A stretch of DNA of 64,000 bases, taken from assembly GCF_003352165.1 (NCBI RefSeq), contig NZ_CP029176.1, positions 1,426,001-1,490,000 of the forward strand, in the 5' to 3' direction. Numbering within the stretch: position 1 is the stretch's first letter; each line of letters opens with the position of its first letter. The notes below the pieces were generated by a model. That model saw only the letters and a program-made list of their open reading frames with translations. It did no database searches and was not told the origin of the DNA. The stretch is from Acidibrevibacterium fodinaquatile (GTDB lineage Bacteria > Pseudomonadota > Alphaproteobacteria > Acetobacterales > Acetobacteraceae). Both the position numbers and the translations under genes were made by a program. This document shows, one piece after another, positions 19,623 through 28,254 of this stretch.

Positions 19623-21260
19623 ATGACCCATATCGACAAGCTCGACACCCTGACCAAGGAGGCGGTGCTCGATTCCGCCCATCTCGGTGACATCACCGGC
19701 GCCCTCGGCACCATCCGGCGCGACGATGACGGCCCCCGGCGCAACCTCGTCGCGCGTCTCGCGACTCTGCTTGCGGTCGTCGGCCCCGGCCTCATCGTCA
19801 TGGTCGGCGACAACGACGCCGGCGCCTTCGCGACCTACACCCAGGCCGGCCAGACCTATGGCAGCACGCTGCTCTGGACGATGATCCTGCTCGTCCCGGT
19901 CCTCTATGTCTGCCAGGAGATGGTGGCGCGGCTCGGCGCGGTCACCGGCGTTGGCCATGCGCGGCTGATTTTCGAGCGTTTCGGCCGGTTCTGGGGCGCG
20001 TTCAGCGTCATCGATCTCTTTGCCCTCAACGCGCTCACCATCGTCACCGAGTTCATCGGCATCAGCTTGGCGATGGATTATTTCGGCCTCTCGAAGCCGC
20101 TTGGCGTCCTGGTTGCGGCCGGGCTCACCATTGCCGCGGTCAGCACCGGGAGCTTCCGGCGTTTCGAGCGTTTTGCGGTGCTGCTCTGCCTCGGCAGTCT
20201 CGCGATCGTGCCGATTTTCGTGGTCGCTCATCCCCCTCTCGGCGAGATGGCGCGAGACCTCGTGGTGCCGGGTCTGCCGCCGGGCAAGCTTTCGGACATC
20301 ATGCTGCTCATTATCGGCCTCGTCGGCACCACGGTTGCGCCCTGGCAGCTATTTTTCCAGCAAAGCTATATCATCGACAAGCGCCTGCGCCCGCGCTTCA
20401 TGGCCTATGAGCGGGTCGATATGGCGCTCGGCATGGTCTTTACCCAGGTCGGTGCCATCGTGATGATCGCGATCGCCGCCGCGGCGTTTGCCGGCAAGCC
20501 GGAATTCGGCAATTTCACCGATGCCGGCGGGGTGGCTGCCGGATTGGCCAAATATGTCGGGCGTTGGGCGGGAGATCTGTTTGCGATCGGCCTCGTCGAT
20601 GCGGCGCTGCTCGGGGCTGCGGCGGTTGGTCTCTCCACCGCTTATGCGTTCGGCGATACGTTGTCGGTGCGCCATTCGCTGCACCGCAAGCCGAATGACG
20701 CGCTGGGCTTTTATCTGATCTATGGCGCGCTGATCGCGATCTCGGCGGCGATCGTCTTGATCCCGGGCTCGCCGCTTGGGCTGATCACCGAGGGGGTGCA
20801 GGTGTTGGCTGGCATTCTGCTGCCGAGTGCCACGGTGTTTCTGCTGCTTCTCTGCAACGATAAGGCCGTGCTCGGCCCGTGGGTGAACGGCAAGTGGCAG
20901 AATTTGCTCGCCGGGGTGATCGTTGGTGTGCTGGTTATTCTGTCGATCATTCTGACCGCGGCGGTCGTGTTCCCGGACATCACCGATGGAGAGATCATCG
21001 CGACGCTCATCGGCGGTGCGGTGCTCGGCGTTATCGGCTTTCTTGTCACACGCCTGGTGACGAAGCGTGGCCTGGCGCCGGAGACGGGCGATGTCGCGGC
21101 GCTTGATCGCGAGACGTGGCGCATGCGGCCGCTCGCCGACCTGCCGCCGCTGCGGCTGTCGCCGGCGGCGCGGCTGTGGATGGGCATCTTGCGCCTTTAT
21201 CTCGTGGTGGCGGTGGGCATGGCGTTGTTTGCGGTCGTCAAGCTCGCTCTCAGCCACTGA
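19623..21260 (+). CDS. NRAMP-family divalent metal ion transporter with non-canonical metal site
   Basis: 545 residues, polytopic inner-membrane protein of the SLC11/NRAMP fold. The TM1 motif, canonically DPGN, reads D-A-G-A within MVGDNDAGAFATYTQAG. The TM6 motif, canonically MPHN, reads A-P-W-Q within GTTVAPWQLFFQQS. The Asp is kept, but the Asn and Met ligands of Mn/Fe transporters are both Ala. This departs from MntH and resembles the NRAMP-related branch for which magnesium transport has been reported. A conserved TEFIGISLAMDYFGL segment and RRFERFA follow. Start at ATG 19623; its ribosome binding site is weak, compatible with coupling to the small ORF upstream. Confidence 0.85.
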   Translation: MTHIDKLDTLTKEAVLDSAHLGDITGALGTIRRDDDGPRRNLVARLATLLAVVGPGLIVMVGDNDAGAFATYTQAGQTYGSTLLWTMILLVPVLYVCQEMVARLGAVTGVGHARLIFERFGRFWGAFSVIDLFALNALTIVTEFIGISLAMDYFGLSKPLGVLVAAGLTIAAVSTGSFRRFERFAVLLCLGSLAIVPIFVVAHPPLGEMARDLVVPGLPPGKLSDIMLLIIGLVGTTVAPWQLFFQQSYIIDKRLRPRFMAYERVDMALGMVFTQVGAIVMIAIAAAAFAGKPEFGNFTDAGGVAAGLAKYVGRWAGDLFAIGLVDAALLGAAAVGLSTAYAFGDTLSVRHSLHRKPNDALGFYLIYGALIAISAAIVLIPGSPLGLITEGVQVLAGILLPSATVFLLLLCNDKAVLGPWVNGKWQNLLAGVIVGVLVILSIILTAAVVFPDITDGEIIATLIGGAVLGVIGFLVTRLVTKRGLAPETGDVAALDRETWRMRPLADLPPLRLSPAARLWMGILRLYLVVAVGMALFAVVKLALSH

Positions 21261-21273
21261 GTCTTACCCTCGC

Positions 21274-21350
21274 GGGGCAGTGCCGCTGGCACTGCCCCAA
21301 CCGGGAAAAGTTTTTTTTGGTCCTTTTTTTCAAAAAAGAACTTTTTTCTA
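21274..21350. repeat. T-rich intergenic repeat, site 2 (NRAMP gene/rimI); probable terminator
   Basis: An 11-bp GC hairpin GGGGCAGTGCC/GGCACTGCCCC (21274-21284/21288-21298, loop GCT) is followed by an A/T hairpin of the form TCCTTTTTT/AAAAAAGAA and then CTTTTTTCTA ending at 21350. It is the same two-module element as at 15205-15294. Read on the plus strand, the hairpins followed by T6 could terminate the transporter transcript. The last three bases are the complement of the rimI TAG stop codon. Confidence 0.8.
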
Positions 21351-21785
21351 CTTTTCTGCCAAGTCTCTCCCCATCGTTACCGCATCCCCGCCATTCGCGT
21401 AATAGCGCCGGCGGCGGCCGATGGGGCGAAACCCCGCCGCGGCATAAAGCGCGTGCGCGGGGTGATTTTCGGCGGCGACCTCGAGAAACATCACCGCCGC
21501 GCCACGCCGCGCCGCTTCCGTCATGGCGGCGCTGAGCAGGGCGCGGCCGAGCCCCTGCCGGCGGCGCGTGGGAATGACGGCGAGGGTTAGAATCTCGGCC
21601 TCACCGGCGATCGCCCGCGCGAGGATCATGCCGCCATCTGGCGCGATCAGCGCGAGTGTGCCGGGGAGGCTGAGCTGAGTTGCGATCACGGCGGCATCCC
21701 AGCGATCGGTGGGCGGAAAACATGCCGCGTGAATGGCGGCGAGGGCGTCACTGTGGGCGAGGGAGGCCGGCTCTATCTCTGTCAT
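21348..21785 (-). CDS. rimI: Ribosomal protein S18 alanine N-acetyltransferase RimI-like
   Basis: 145 residues, single GNAT domain. Family features are the acetyl-CoA-binding loop PTRRRQGLGRALLSAAM and the C-terminal FLEVAAENHPAHALYAAAGF followed by RRRYYANGGDAVTM, the RimI-type ending. It acetylates the N-terminus of a ribosomal protein in E. coli. It overlaps tsaB by four bases (ATGA at 21782-21785). The rimI-tsaB pairing is common and supports both calls. Its stop codon lies within the T-rich repeat. Confidence 0.88.
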   Translation of the reverse strand: MTEIEPASLAHSDALAAIHAACFPPTDRWDAAVIATQLSLPGTLALIAPDGGMILARAIAGEAEILTLAVIPTRRRQGLGRALLSAAMTEAARRGAAVMFLEVAAENHPAHALYAAAGFRPIGRRRRYYANGGDAVTMGRDLAEK

Positions 21786-22426
21786 GCCGGTGGCGGGCGC
21801 AAGGTGGCGGCGATGGCGGCCGGCGGTTCGGCATAGACCGGCTGGGCGGCGCGCGGCGGCAATCCGGCGGCCAGACGGCGGGCGGCGGCGGCGGCGACCA
21901 GGCCGGCGGAGGGTACGGAAAACTCACTTTGGCGCACCTCGATCCCGCGCGCGGCGAGCTGTTCGGCGACCAGCGCCGCGGCCTCGCCGGCGACGGTGAC
22001 GGCACCGGGCGGCGCCGGCAGATGGGCGAGATCGAAGCGGCCTTGCGTGCCCTCCAACCCGTCGATGAAGACTCCACCGAGGCGATGGGGCAGGGCGACC
22101 CAGAAGGCGCCCGCGGGTGGCGCCGGCAAGGCTTCCGCCACGGTCTCGGCGAGGGTGACGCCGGTGAGCGTGGCGCCATGCCCGAGGGCGAAGCCCTGCG
22201 CGAGCGCGATCGCGGCGCGCAGGCCGGTGAAGCCGCCCGGCCCGATCATCACCGCGACGAGATCTATCCGCCCCGGCGCCGCCGCGAGCGCTTCCGCGAG
22301 CAGGGTCGCAAGGACCGCGCTTTGTCCCCGCGCCGGCGCCGCCGACCGCTCGGCGCACACCCTACCCTGCTCGCTCACCGCCACCGAGCAGGTGGCGAAA
22401 GCGGCGTCGAGGCCGAGAATCCGCAT
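21782..22426 (-). CDS. tsaB: tRNA t6A37 threonylcarbamoyladenosine biosynthesis protein TsaB
   Basis: 214 residues. TsaB pairs with TsaD and TsaE to make the universal t6A modification at tRNA position 37. The ASKHA-fold N-terminus MRILGLDAAFATCSVAVSEQ and the signature GPGGFTGLRAAIALAQGFAL are present (GPGSFTGLR in most homologues). It lies 11 bases downstream of infC and overlaps rimI, so translation-related genes are grouped here in one minus-strand unit. Confidence 0.92.
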   Translation of the reverse strand: MRILGLDAAFATCSVAVSEQGRVCAERSAAPARGQSAVLATLLAEALAAAPGRIDLVAVMIGPGGFTGLRAAIALAQGFALGHGATLTGVTLAETVAEALPAPPAGAFWVALPHRLGGVFIDGLEGTQGRFDLAHLPAPPGAVTVAGEAAALVAEQLAARGIEVRQSEFSVPSAGLVAAAAARRLAAGLPPRAAQPVYAEPPAAIAATLRPPPA

Positions 22427-22437
22427 CGCGGCCCCGC

Positions 22438-22974
22438 TCAGCGCGGGCTCAGCACCATGACCATCTGGCGGTTTTCCAGGCGCGGCATCTGCTCGACCTT
22501 GGTCGCGGCGTCCATATCGGCGCGGATGCGTTCCAGCACCTTGACGCCGATTTCCTGGTGCGCCATTTCGCGGCCGCGGAAACGCAAGGTGACTTTGACC
22601 TTGTCGCCTTCCTCGATGAAGGATTTCATCGCCCGTAATTTCACCTGATAGTCGTTTTCATCGATATTCGGACGAACTTTGATCTCTTTGATTTCGATAA
22701 CTTTTTGTTTTTTCTTGGCTTCGTTTTTCTTCTTCTGGATTTCGTATTTGTATTTTCCGTAGTCGAGGATTTTCACCACCGGCGGATCGGCGTTGGGGCT
22801 GATCTCGAGAAGATCAAGGCCGACGGCATAGGCCCGGGCTTGCGCTTCGCGGGCGCTCATGACGCCGATCATCTCTCCGTTCTCGTCGATCAAGCGGACC
22901 TGGGGGTTGCGGATCTCCTCGTTGACGCGGGGGCCGTCGCGCGTCGGCGCGGCGGGCAGGGGGGGTCTGGCGAT
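22438..22974 (-). CDS. infC: Translation initiation factor IF-3, non-AUG start
   Basis: 178 residues if started at ATC 22974. IF-3 binds the 30S subunit and checks the start codon. The IF-3 N-domain ([19 protein letters not shown]) continues upstream of any ATG/GTG/TTG that would give a full protein. An in-frame TGA lies two codons before the ATC, so translation must start between them and the conserved region. The ATC is eight bases after AGGAG (22983-22987), which fits the rare-codon start (AUU in E. coli) used for IF-3 autoregulation. The C-domain reads [18 protein letters not shown]. No rpmI or rplT follows; tsaB does. Confidence 0.93.
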   Translation of the reverse strand: MARPPLPAAPTRDGPRVNEEIRNPQVRLIDENGEMIGVMSAREAQARAYAVGLDLLEISPNADPPVVKILDYGKYKYEIQKKKNEAKKKQKVIEIKEIKVRPNIDENDYQVKLRAMKSFIEEGDKVKVTLRFRGREMAHQEIGVKVLERIRADMDAATKVEQMPRLENRQMVMVLSPR

Positions 22975-23055
22975 GGGTCACTCTCCTCTGGCTGTGACGG
23001 GGTAGGGTCTCTTACCGCGCCGAGTTTTGCCGAACCCGGCGGCGGTGATCAAGCA

Positions 23056-24993
23056 TTACCGTTGCAATGCCGGCAATAGATCGGGTGGCGTCGCCTCGCG
23101 CGCAAGCCGTGCGACGGCCTCGTCGAGCGCCAGCACCTCCTGCGCCGCGCCACCGAGCCGACGCAGCGCAACCGTCCCGCTCTCCGCCTCCTTGCGCCCG
23201 ACGACGATGAGGACCGGCACATGGGCAACGCTATGGGTGCGCACTTTGGCGTTGATTTTTTCGTTGCGGGTGTCGCACTCGACGGCGAGACCGGCCTCGC
23301 GCAGACGCGCCGCGACTTCCTCGGCATAGGAATCGGCGTCCGAGACGATGGTCGCGACCACCGCCTGGACGGGCGCGAGCCAAAGCGGGAAGCGCCCGGC
23401 ATGATGCTCGATCAAAATGCCGAGAAACCGCTCGAAACTGCCCAAAATCGCGCGATGCAGCATCACCGGGCGATGGCGGGCGCCGTCTTCGCCGACATAA
23501 TCGGCATCCAGCCGCTCGGGCAGCACGAAATCGACCTGCAAGGTGCCGCATTGCCAGTCGCGCCCGATCGCATCGCGCAGCACGAATTCCAGCTTCGGGC
23601 CGTAAAACGCGCCTTCGCCGGGATTGAGGGTGTAGGTGACGCCGGCGGTGGCGCAGGCCTCGCTGAGCGCCTGCTCGGCGCGGTCCCAGACGGCGTCGCT
23701 GCCGGCGCGGATCAGGGGGCGGTCGGAAAATTTCACCTGAAAATCGGGGAAACCGAAATCGCGATAGATTTGGCCGAGGAGTTCGACGAAACGCACGGTT
23801 TCCGCGGCGATCTGATCTTCGGCGCAGAAAATATGGGCATCATCCTGGGTGAAGGCCCGCACCCGCATGATGCCGTGCAGCGCGCCGGACGGCTCATAGC
23901 GGTGGCATGCCCCGAATTCCGCCATCCGGAGCGGCAATTCGCGGTAGCTGCGCACCCCCTGGCGGAAGATCTGCACATGGCAGGGGCAGTTCATCGGCTT
24001 CAGGGCGAGGGTTTTTTCCTCTTCCTCGACGGTCGCGATGAACATGTGCTCGCGGAATTTTTCCCAATGGCCGGAGGCTTCCCAGAGCGCGCGATCGACG
24101 AGCTGGGGCGTGCGCACCTCCTGATAGCCGTTGGCGTCCAAGCGGCGGCGCATATAGGCCTCGACGCGGCGATAAAGCGCCCAGCCCTTGGGGTGCCAGA
24201 AGACGCTGCCGACCGCTTCCTCCTGGATGTGAAACAGATCCATCTCGCGCCCGAGCCGGCGATGATCGCGCCGCTCGGCTTCGGCGAGCTGCGTCAGATA
24301 GGCGTCAAGCTCCTTTTTGTCACGCCAGGCGGTGCCGTAGATCCGGCTCAGCATGGCGTTGCGGTGATCGCCGCGCCAATAGGCGCCGGCGACTTTCATC
24401 AGCTTGAAGGCGTCCCCGACATCGCCGGTCGTGCGCATATGCGGGCCGCGGCAGAGATCGACCCACTCGCCCTGGCGGTAAAGCGTGATCGTCTCGCTCG
24501 GCGGGAGATCGCGGATGATCTCCGCCTTGTAGCTCTCACCGCGGCCGGCGAAAAACGCGATCGCCGCCTCACGCTCCCAGACCTCGCGCACGAAGGGGGC
24601 GTTGGCGGCGATGATGTCGCGCATCTTGGCTTCGATCGCCGGGAAATCCTCGGGCGTGAAGGGCTCGGGGCGGGCGAAATCGTAATAGAAGCCGTTTTCG
24701 ATCGCCGGGCCGATCGTCACCTGGGTTTCGGGATAGAGCGCCTGCACCGCCTCGGCCAGCACATGGGCGGCGTCATGGCGGATCAGGGTCAGCGCTTCTT
24801 CATCGCGGCGGGTGATGAAGCGGATGGCGGCGTCGTGCTCGAGCGGGCGCGAGAGATCACGCGTCTCACCATCGACCACCACGGCGAGCGCCGCGCGCGC
24901 AAGGCCCGGCCCGATTGCGGCGGCGAGTTCGGCGCCGCTCGGGGCGTGGTCGAAATGGCGGACCGAGCCATCGGGAAGGGTGAAAGCGGGCAT
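23056..24993 (-). CDS. thrS: Threonyl-tRNA synthetase
   Basis: 645 residues, full length class II synthetase. Domain order: N-terminal TGS domain ([18 protein letters not shown]), the editing domain with [16 protein letters not shown] and [18 protein letters not shown], the catalytic core with [13 protein letters not shown] and the motif 2 region [20 protein letters not shown], and the C-terminal anticodon-binding domain. The Zn-binding Cys and His residues are visible in the motifs. It lies 81 bases upstream of infC in the usual thrS-infC order. Confidence 0.97.
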   Translation of the reverse strand: MPAFTLPDGSVRHFDHAPSGAELAAAIGPGLARAALAVVVDGETRDLSRPLEHDAAIRFITRRDEEALTLIRHDAAHVLAEAVQALYPETQVTIGPAIENGFYYDFARPEPFTPEDFPAIEAKMRDIIAANAPFVREVWEREAAIAFFAGRGESYKAEIIRDLPPSETITLYRQGEWVDLCRGPHMRTTGDVGDAFKLMKVAGAYWRGDHRNAMLSRIYGTAWRDKKELDAYLTQLAEAERRDHRRLGREMDLFHIQEEAVGSVFWHPKGWALYRRVEAYMRRRLDANGYQEVRTPQLVDRALWEASGHWEKFREHMFIATVEEEEKTLALKPMNCPCHVQIFRQGVRSYRELPLRMAEFGACHRYEPSGALHGIMRVRAFTQDDAHIFCAEDQIAAETVRFVELLGQIYRDFGFPDFQVKFSDRPLIRAGSDAVWDRAEQALSEACATAGVTYTLNPGEGAFYGPKLEFVLRDAIGRDWQCGTLQVDFVLPERLDADYVGEDGARHRPVMLHRAILGSFERFLGILIEHHAGRFPLWLAPVQAVVATIVSDADSYAEEVAARLREAGLAVECDTRNEKINAKVRTHSVAHVPVLIVVGRKEAESGTVALRRLGGAAQEVLALDEAVARLAREATPPDLLPALQR

Positions 24994-25032
24994 GCCGGAA
25001 TCCTGACTGGTGAGAGCGGAAAATCTATGGCC

Positions 25033-25941
25033 TCAGGGCAGCGCCGCCGCAACCCTCGCAACCGGGAGATCGGCGAGGTCGGGCATGGCGAGGATCACCG
25101 GCCAGCCGCCATCGGGATAGCGTGGCGCGGTGATCGCGGGATCGGAGGCGCTGGAAAACAAGACGATCGCCGGCCGCCCGAGCAGGGTTGCGAGATGCAT
25201 CGGCCCGGTATCGTTGCCGATCACCAGCGCGGCGCCGGCGAGGACGGGGCCGAGATCGGCGAGCGTGGTGCGCCCGGTGAGATCGATCGCTTCCGGCGCA
25301 CGGGCGCGAATTTCGGCGGCGAGCGGCGCCTCGGCGGCGCTCCCGATCACCAGCGGCGTCGTGCCACGGGCGGCGAGCAAGGCCGCGACCTCGCCGAACA
25401 GCGCCGCGGGCCAACGCTTCTCCGGCCGATGCGGCGCAGCCCCGGGCGCGAGGACGGCATAGGGCGGGGCAATCCCGGCCGGGCGCGCCCCGCCGGTCAG
25501 CCAGGCGAGTTCGGGTGCTGGAAACGTGCTGATTCCGGCCATCGCCAATTGCTCGCGCTGGCGCTCGCTCGTGTGCATGAAGTCACGCCGCGGATTGGCG
25601 TGCGGCAGGGCGCAGCCAGGGGCGATGCCAGACCAGCGCGGCCGCCCGGCGAGCCAGAAATAGCGGTTGCTCCGCGCTGAGGTCTGTAAATCATAAACCA
25701 GATCGAAACCACGCAGCTGGCGGCGCAGCGCACGCAGCCCGCGAAGGTTCCACCAGGCCGGGCGCGGGTCGAGACGGATCGCGTCAAACCACGGCGCGCG
25801 CGCGGCCAGGGCGGCAAACGGCGCGGTGGTGAGGAGGGTGATGTGATCGCTGGCGTGATGGCCGCGAATCGCGGCAAACGGCGGAAAACTTTGGATGAAA
25901 TCGCCGAGGGCGCCGAGCCGGATGACGAGGATGCGGCTCAT
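25033..25941 (-). CDS. Glycosyltransferase family 9 (heptosyltransferase-like)
   Basis: 302 residues. The start MSRILVIRLGALGDFIQSFP is the GT9 N-terminal signature, and VIGNDTGPMHLATLLGRP is the conserved C-terminal acceptor/nucleotide-sugar motif. APGAAPHRPEKRWP is the mid-protein hallmark. Such enzymes add heptose or similar sugars to lipopolysaccharide core at the cytoplasmic face. Its start overlaps the stop of the preceding GT4 gene by four bases (ATGA), and thrS begins 39 bases after its stop. Confidence 0.9.
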   Translation of the reverse strand: MSRILVIRLGALGDFIQSFPPFAAIRGHHASDHITLLTTAPFAALAARAPWFDAIRLDPRPAWWNLRGLRALRRQLRGFDLVYDLQTSARSNRYFWLAGRPRWSGIAPGCALPHANPRRDFMHTSERQREQLAMAGISTFPAPELAWLTGGARPAGIAPPYAVLAPGAAPHRPEKRWPAALFGEVAALLAARGTTPLVIGSAAEAPLAAEIRARAPEAIDLTGRTTLADLGPVLAGAALVIGNDTGPMHLATLLGRPAIVLFSSASDPAITAPRYPDGGWPVILAMPDLADLPVARVAAALP

Positions 25942-27101
25942 CGCAGCAATTCCGCATAGACGGCGAGGGTTGCCGCCTGCATCGCCGCCGTCGTGAAGCG
26001 CGCGAGGATCGCCGCGCGTGCCCGCGCGCCGAGCGCCGCGCGGTCGGCCGGTGAAAGCGCGAGGGCCTCGCCAACCGCCGCCGCCAGCGCCGCCGGGTCA
26101 CCAGGCGTGACCAGCCAGCCGGTCTCGCCGGCGCGGATGGTTTCGCGCGCGCCGCCATGATCGGCAGCGATGACCGGCCGCGCCATCGCTTGCGCCTCGA
26201 TCACCGTGCGGCCGAAGGCTTCGGGGCGGGTGGAGGCATTGATGACGGCGTCGGCGAGGGCGTAGGCGGCGGGCATGTCGGCGCAATCACCGGCGAAGAT
26301 GACCCGTTTCTCGACCCCGAGCCGATGTGCTGCGCGGCGCAAGGCGTGGGCGAGCCGGCCGCGTGGATCGCCGCCGGCGAAGACCAAAACCGGATCGGGA
26401 GCGAGCCGCGCCAGCGCCGCGATCGCGACCGCGTGCCCTTTCCAGGCGCTGAGCCGCCCGGGCAGCAGAAGCACCGGCCGGCCGGGCGGCAATCCCCAGC
26501 CTTCGGCGAGCGCACGCTGACGGGCGAGACCGGGCGGGTCGGCGAGCGTCGCCGGATCGAACATCGCCGGATCGACACCGCGCGGGATGACGCGCAGCCG
26601 CCAAGGCTCGATCCGATAGCGCTCGAGGATGAGGGCGGCGATGAAGTCGCTGATCGCGATCACCCGCTCGCCGCGCGCCATGACGCTGTTATAGGCGCGT
26701 TTGCCGGGGAAATTCTCGGTGTAAGCGCCGTGATAGGTGGTGATGAAGCGGGTCGCGGCGCGGCTGCCGGCAAGCCAGGCCGACCAGGCCGGGGCGCGCG
26801 AGCGGGCATGGATCAGGGCGACGCGCTCGCTGGCGACGATCTCGGCAAGGCGGGCGGCGTTGCGCCAGATCGCGAACGGCGATTTGCGGGTGAGCGGCAG
26901 CGTGATGTGATGCCCGCCGGCCGCCTCGATCGCCGCGACCAGCCGCCCACCGGCGGAAGCGACCAGGGCGACGCCGCCGGCGCGCGCGATCGCCGCCGTC
27001 ATCTCGAGCGTGCCGCGCTCGACGCCGCCGGTATTGAGCGCCGGCAGCACTTGGAGGATCACCGCGCCGGCGGGAATCGGCGGAAACGGCTGCGCGGCCA
27101 T
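25938..27101 (-). CDS. Glycosyltransferase family 4 (group 1)
   Basis: 387 residues from the ATG at 27101; a GTG directly upstream (27104) is also possible. GT-B fold: N-terminal ALNTGGVERGTLEMTAAIAR acceptor loop, and the C-terminal donor-binding EAFGRTVIEAQAMARPVIAA with the EX7E-type glutamates. It transfers a sugar from an activated donor, probably onto a surface polysaccharide or lipid. The ATG overlaps the queD stop by one base (TGATG), so translation is likely coupled. Confidence 0.9.
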   Translation of the reverse strand: MAAQPFPPIPAGAVILQVLPALNTGGVERGTLEMTAAIARAGGVALVASAGGRLVAAIEAAGGHHITLPLTRKSPFAIWRNAARLAEIVASERVALIHARSRAPAWSAWLAGSRAATRFITTYHGAYTENFPGKRAYNSVMARGERVIAISDFIAALILERYRIEPWRLRVIPRGVDPAMFDPATLADPPGLARQRALAEGWGLPPGRPVLLLPGRLSAWKGHAVAIAALARLAPDPVLVFAGGDPRGRLAHALRRAAHRLGVEKRVIFAGDCADMPAAYALADAVINASTRPEAFGRTVIEAQAMARPVIAADHGGARETIRAGETGWLVTPGDPAALAAAVGEALALSPADRAALGARARAAILARFTTAAMQAATLAVYAELLR

Positions 27102-27460
27102 CACCCCGGCCGGTAGAGGCAGCGCTCGCCGAGCGAGTCCCGGCAGATCGCGACGCTGACGAGACCGGGAAATTCGCGCGCCAAATGCCGCCAGACGAAG
27201 AGGGCGAGCCGCTCCAACGTCGCCGGCGCGAGTTCGGGGATTTCATCGAGAAAATGGTGATCGAGGCGCTCGCGCACCCGCGCCAGCGCTTGGGCGAACA
27301 GGCCGAGATCGACCAGCATGCCATTGTCCCCGATCTCGCCGCCGATCGTCACCTCGGCGCGGTAGGAATGGCCATGGACGCGCCGGCTGGCCTCGGTCTC
27401 GATCGTCCGTACCAGCGTATGCGCGGCCTCGAAACGGAATTCTTTGGTGAGCTGGAACAT
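27101..27460 (-). CDS. queD: QueD-like 6-pyruvoyl/6-carboxytetrahydropterin synthase family protein
   Basis: 119 residues. In the queuosine/7-deazaguanine pathway QueD makes 6-carboxytetrahydropterin. The zinc-binding His residues are present in FRFEAAH and RRVHGHSY, and the catalytic Asp-His in ERLDHHFLDEIP. However the position of the catalytic Cys (KCGRLHGHS in E. coli) is Ser (EASRRVHGHS), and the pterin-anchoring Glu near the C-terminus aligns with Asp in CRDSLGERCLYR. Its start overlaps the queE stop by one base, so pathway membership is supported by context. Activity or substrate may differ from classical QueD. Confidence 0.85.
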   Translation of the reverse strand: MFQLTKEFRFEAAHTLVRTIETEASRRVHGHSYRAEVTIGGEIGDNGMLVDLGLFAQALARVRERLDHHFLDEIPELAPATLERLALFVWRHLAREFPGLVSVAICRDSLGERCLYRPG

Positions 27461-28113
27461 CAGGGAATGCCGATGAATTTATGGGTCTGCAGCGAGAGCC
27501 GCCAGCGTGGATGCGCCGCGATATAGGCGATCGCCGCTTCGGTATGGCGGGCGCGGTCTGGCCCGTCCATCGGTTGGAGCAGGAAATGGCGGAAGGCGAG
27601 GCCGAGAAAGCGCTCGGGCGGCGCCTCGGGCTGCGGATAGACGAGCTTCAGCTCATCGCCGTGATCGAGGACCAGCGGTGCCGCGGCTTTCGGGCTCACG
27701 CAAACCCAATCGATCCCGGGCGGGGCGGGGAGGGTGCCGTTGGTTTCGATCGCGATGGTGAAGTTTTCCCGATGCAGCGCCGCGATCAGCGCGGGATCGA
27801 CTTGGAGCAGCGGCTCACCGCCGGTCAGCACCACGAACCGCCCCTCGCGTCCCGCCCGCCAGCGCGCGGCGATGGCGGCGGCCAGCGCCTCGGCGCCGGC
27901 GAAGACCCCGCCGCCCTCGCCATCGGTGCCGACGAAGTCGGTGTCACAAAACCGGCAAACGGCGCCCGCCCGGTCCTGCGCGCGGCCGGACCAGAGATTG
28001 CAGCCGGCAAACCGGCAAAACACCGCGGCCCGCCCGGCCTGAACCCCCTCGCCCTGGAGGGTGAAGAAAATTTCTTTGACGGCGTAGCGCGAGGAAGCGG
28101 GGGTTTCGACCAT
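27460..28113 (-). CDS. queE: 7-carboxy-7-deazaguanine synthase QueE (radical SAM)
   Basis: 217 residues from the ATG at 28113; the frame opens further up without homology. Radical SAM enzyme that contracts 6-carboxytetrahydropterin to 7-carboxy-7-deazaguanine. It shows KEIFFTLQGEGVQAGR and the iron-sulfur Cys cluster spread over CRFAGCNLWSG and CRFCDTDF, the CX14CX2C variant found in QueE. The GGEPLLQ motif is also present. It is followed with a one-base overlap by queD. Confidence 0.93.
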   Translation of the reverse strand: MVETPASSRYAVKEIFFTLQGEGVQAGRAAVFCRFAGCNLWSGRAQDRAGAVCRFCDTDFVGTDGEGGGVFAGAEALAAAIAARWRAGREGRFVVLTGGEPLLQVDPALIAALHRENFTIAIETNGTLPAPPGIDWVCVSPKAAAPLVLDHGDELKLVYPQPEAPPERFLGLAFRHFLLQPMDGPDRARHTEAAIAYIAAHPRWRLSLQTHKFIGIP

Positions 28114-28254
28114 GGCGCCGGGTTTTACCCGCGCGTCGCGGCGGCGTCCATCAGGGGCCGTGGCGCTTCGGCCTGACACAGAGCGCGCCCAGAGGGCGCC
28201 CAGAGCGCGCCCGAAGGGCCGCGCGATTTCGCCCGGCCGGCGCCCGGCCGGCGC

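Noticed and set aside
28140-28250. GC-rich short repeats between queE and phoB
   Set aside because: Repeats are short (about 10 bases), typical of high-GC intergenic DNA, and no T-run supports a terminator.
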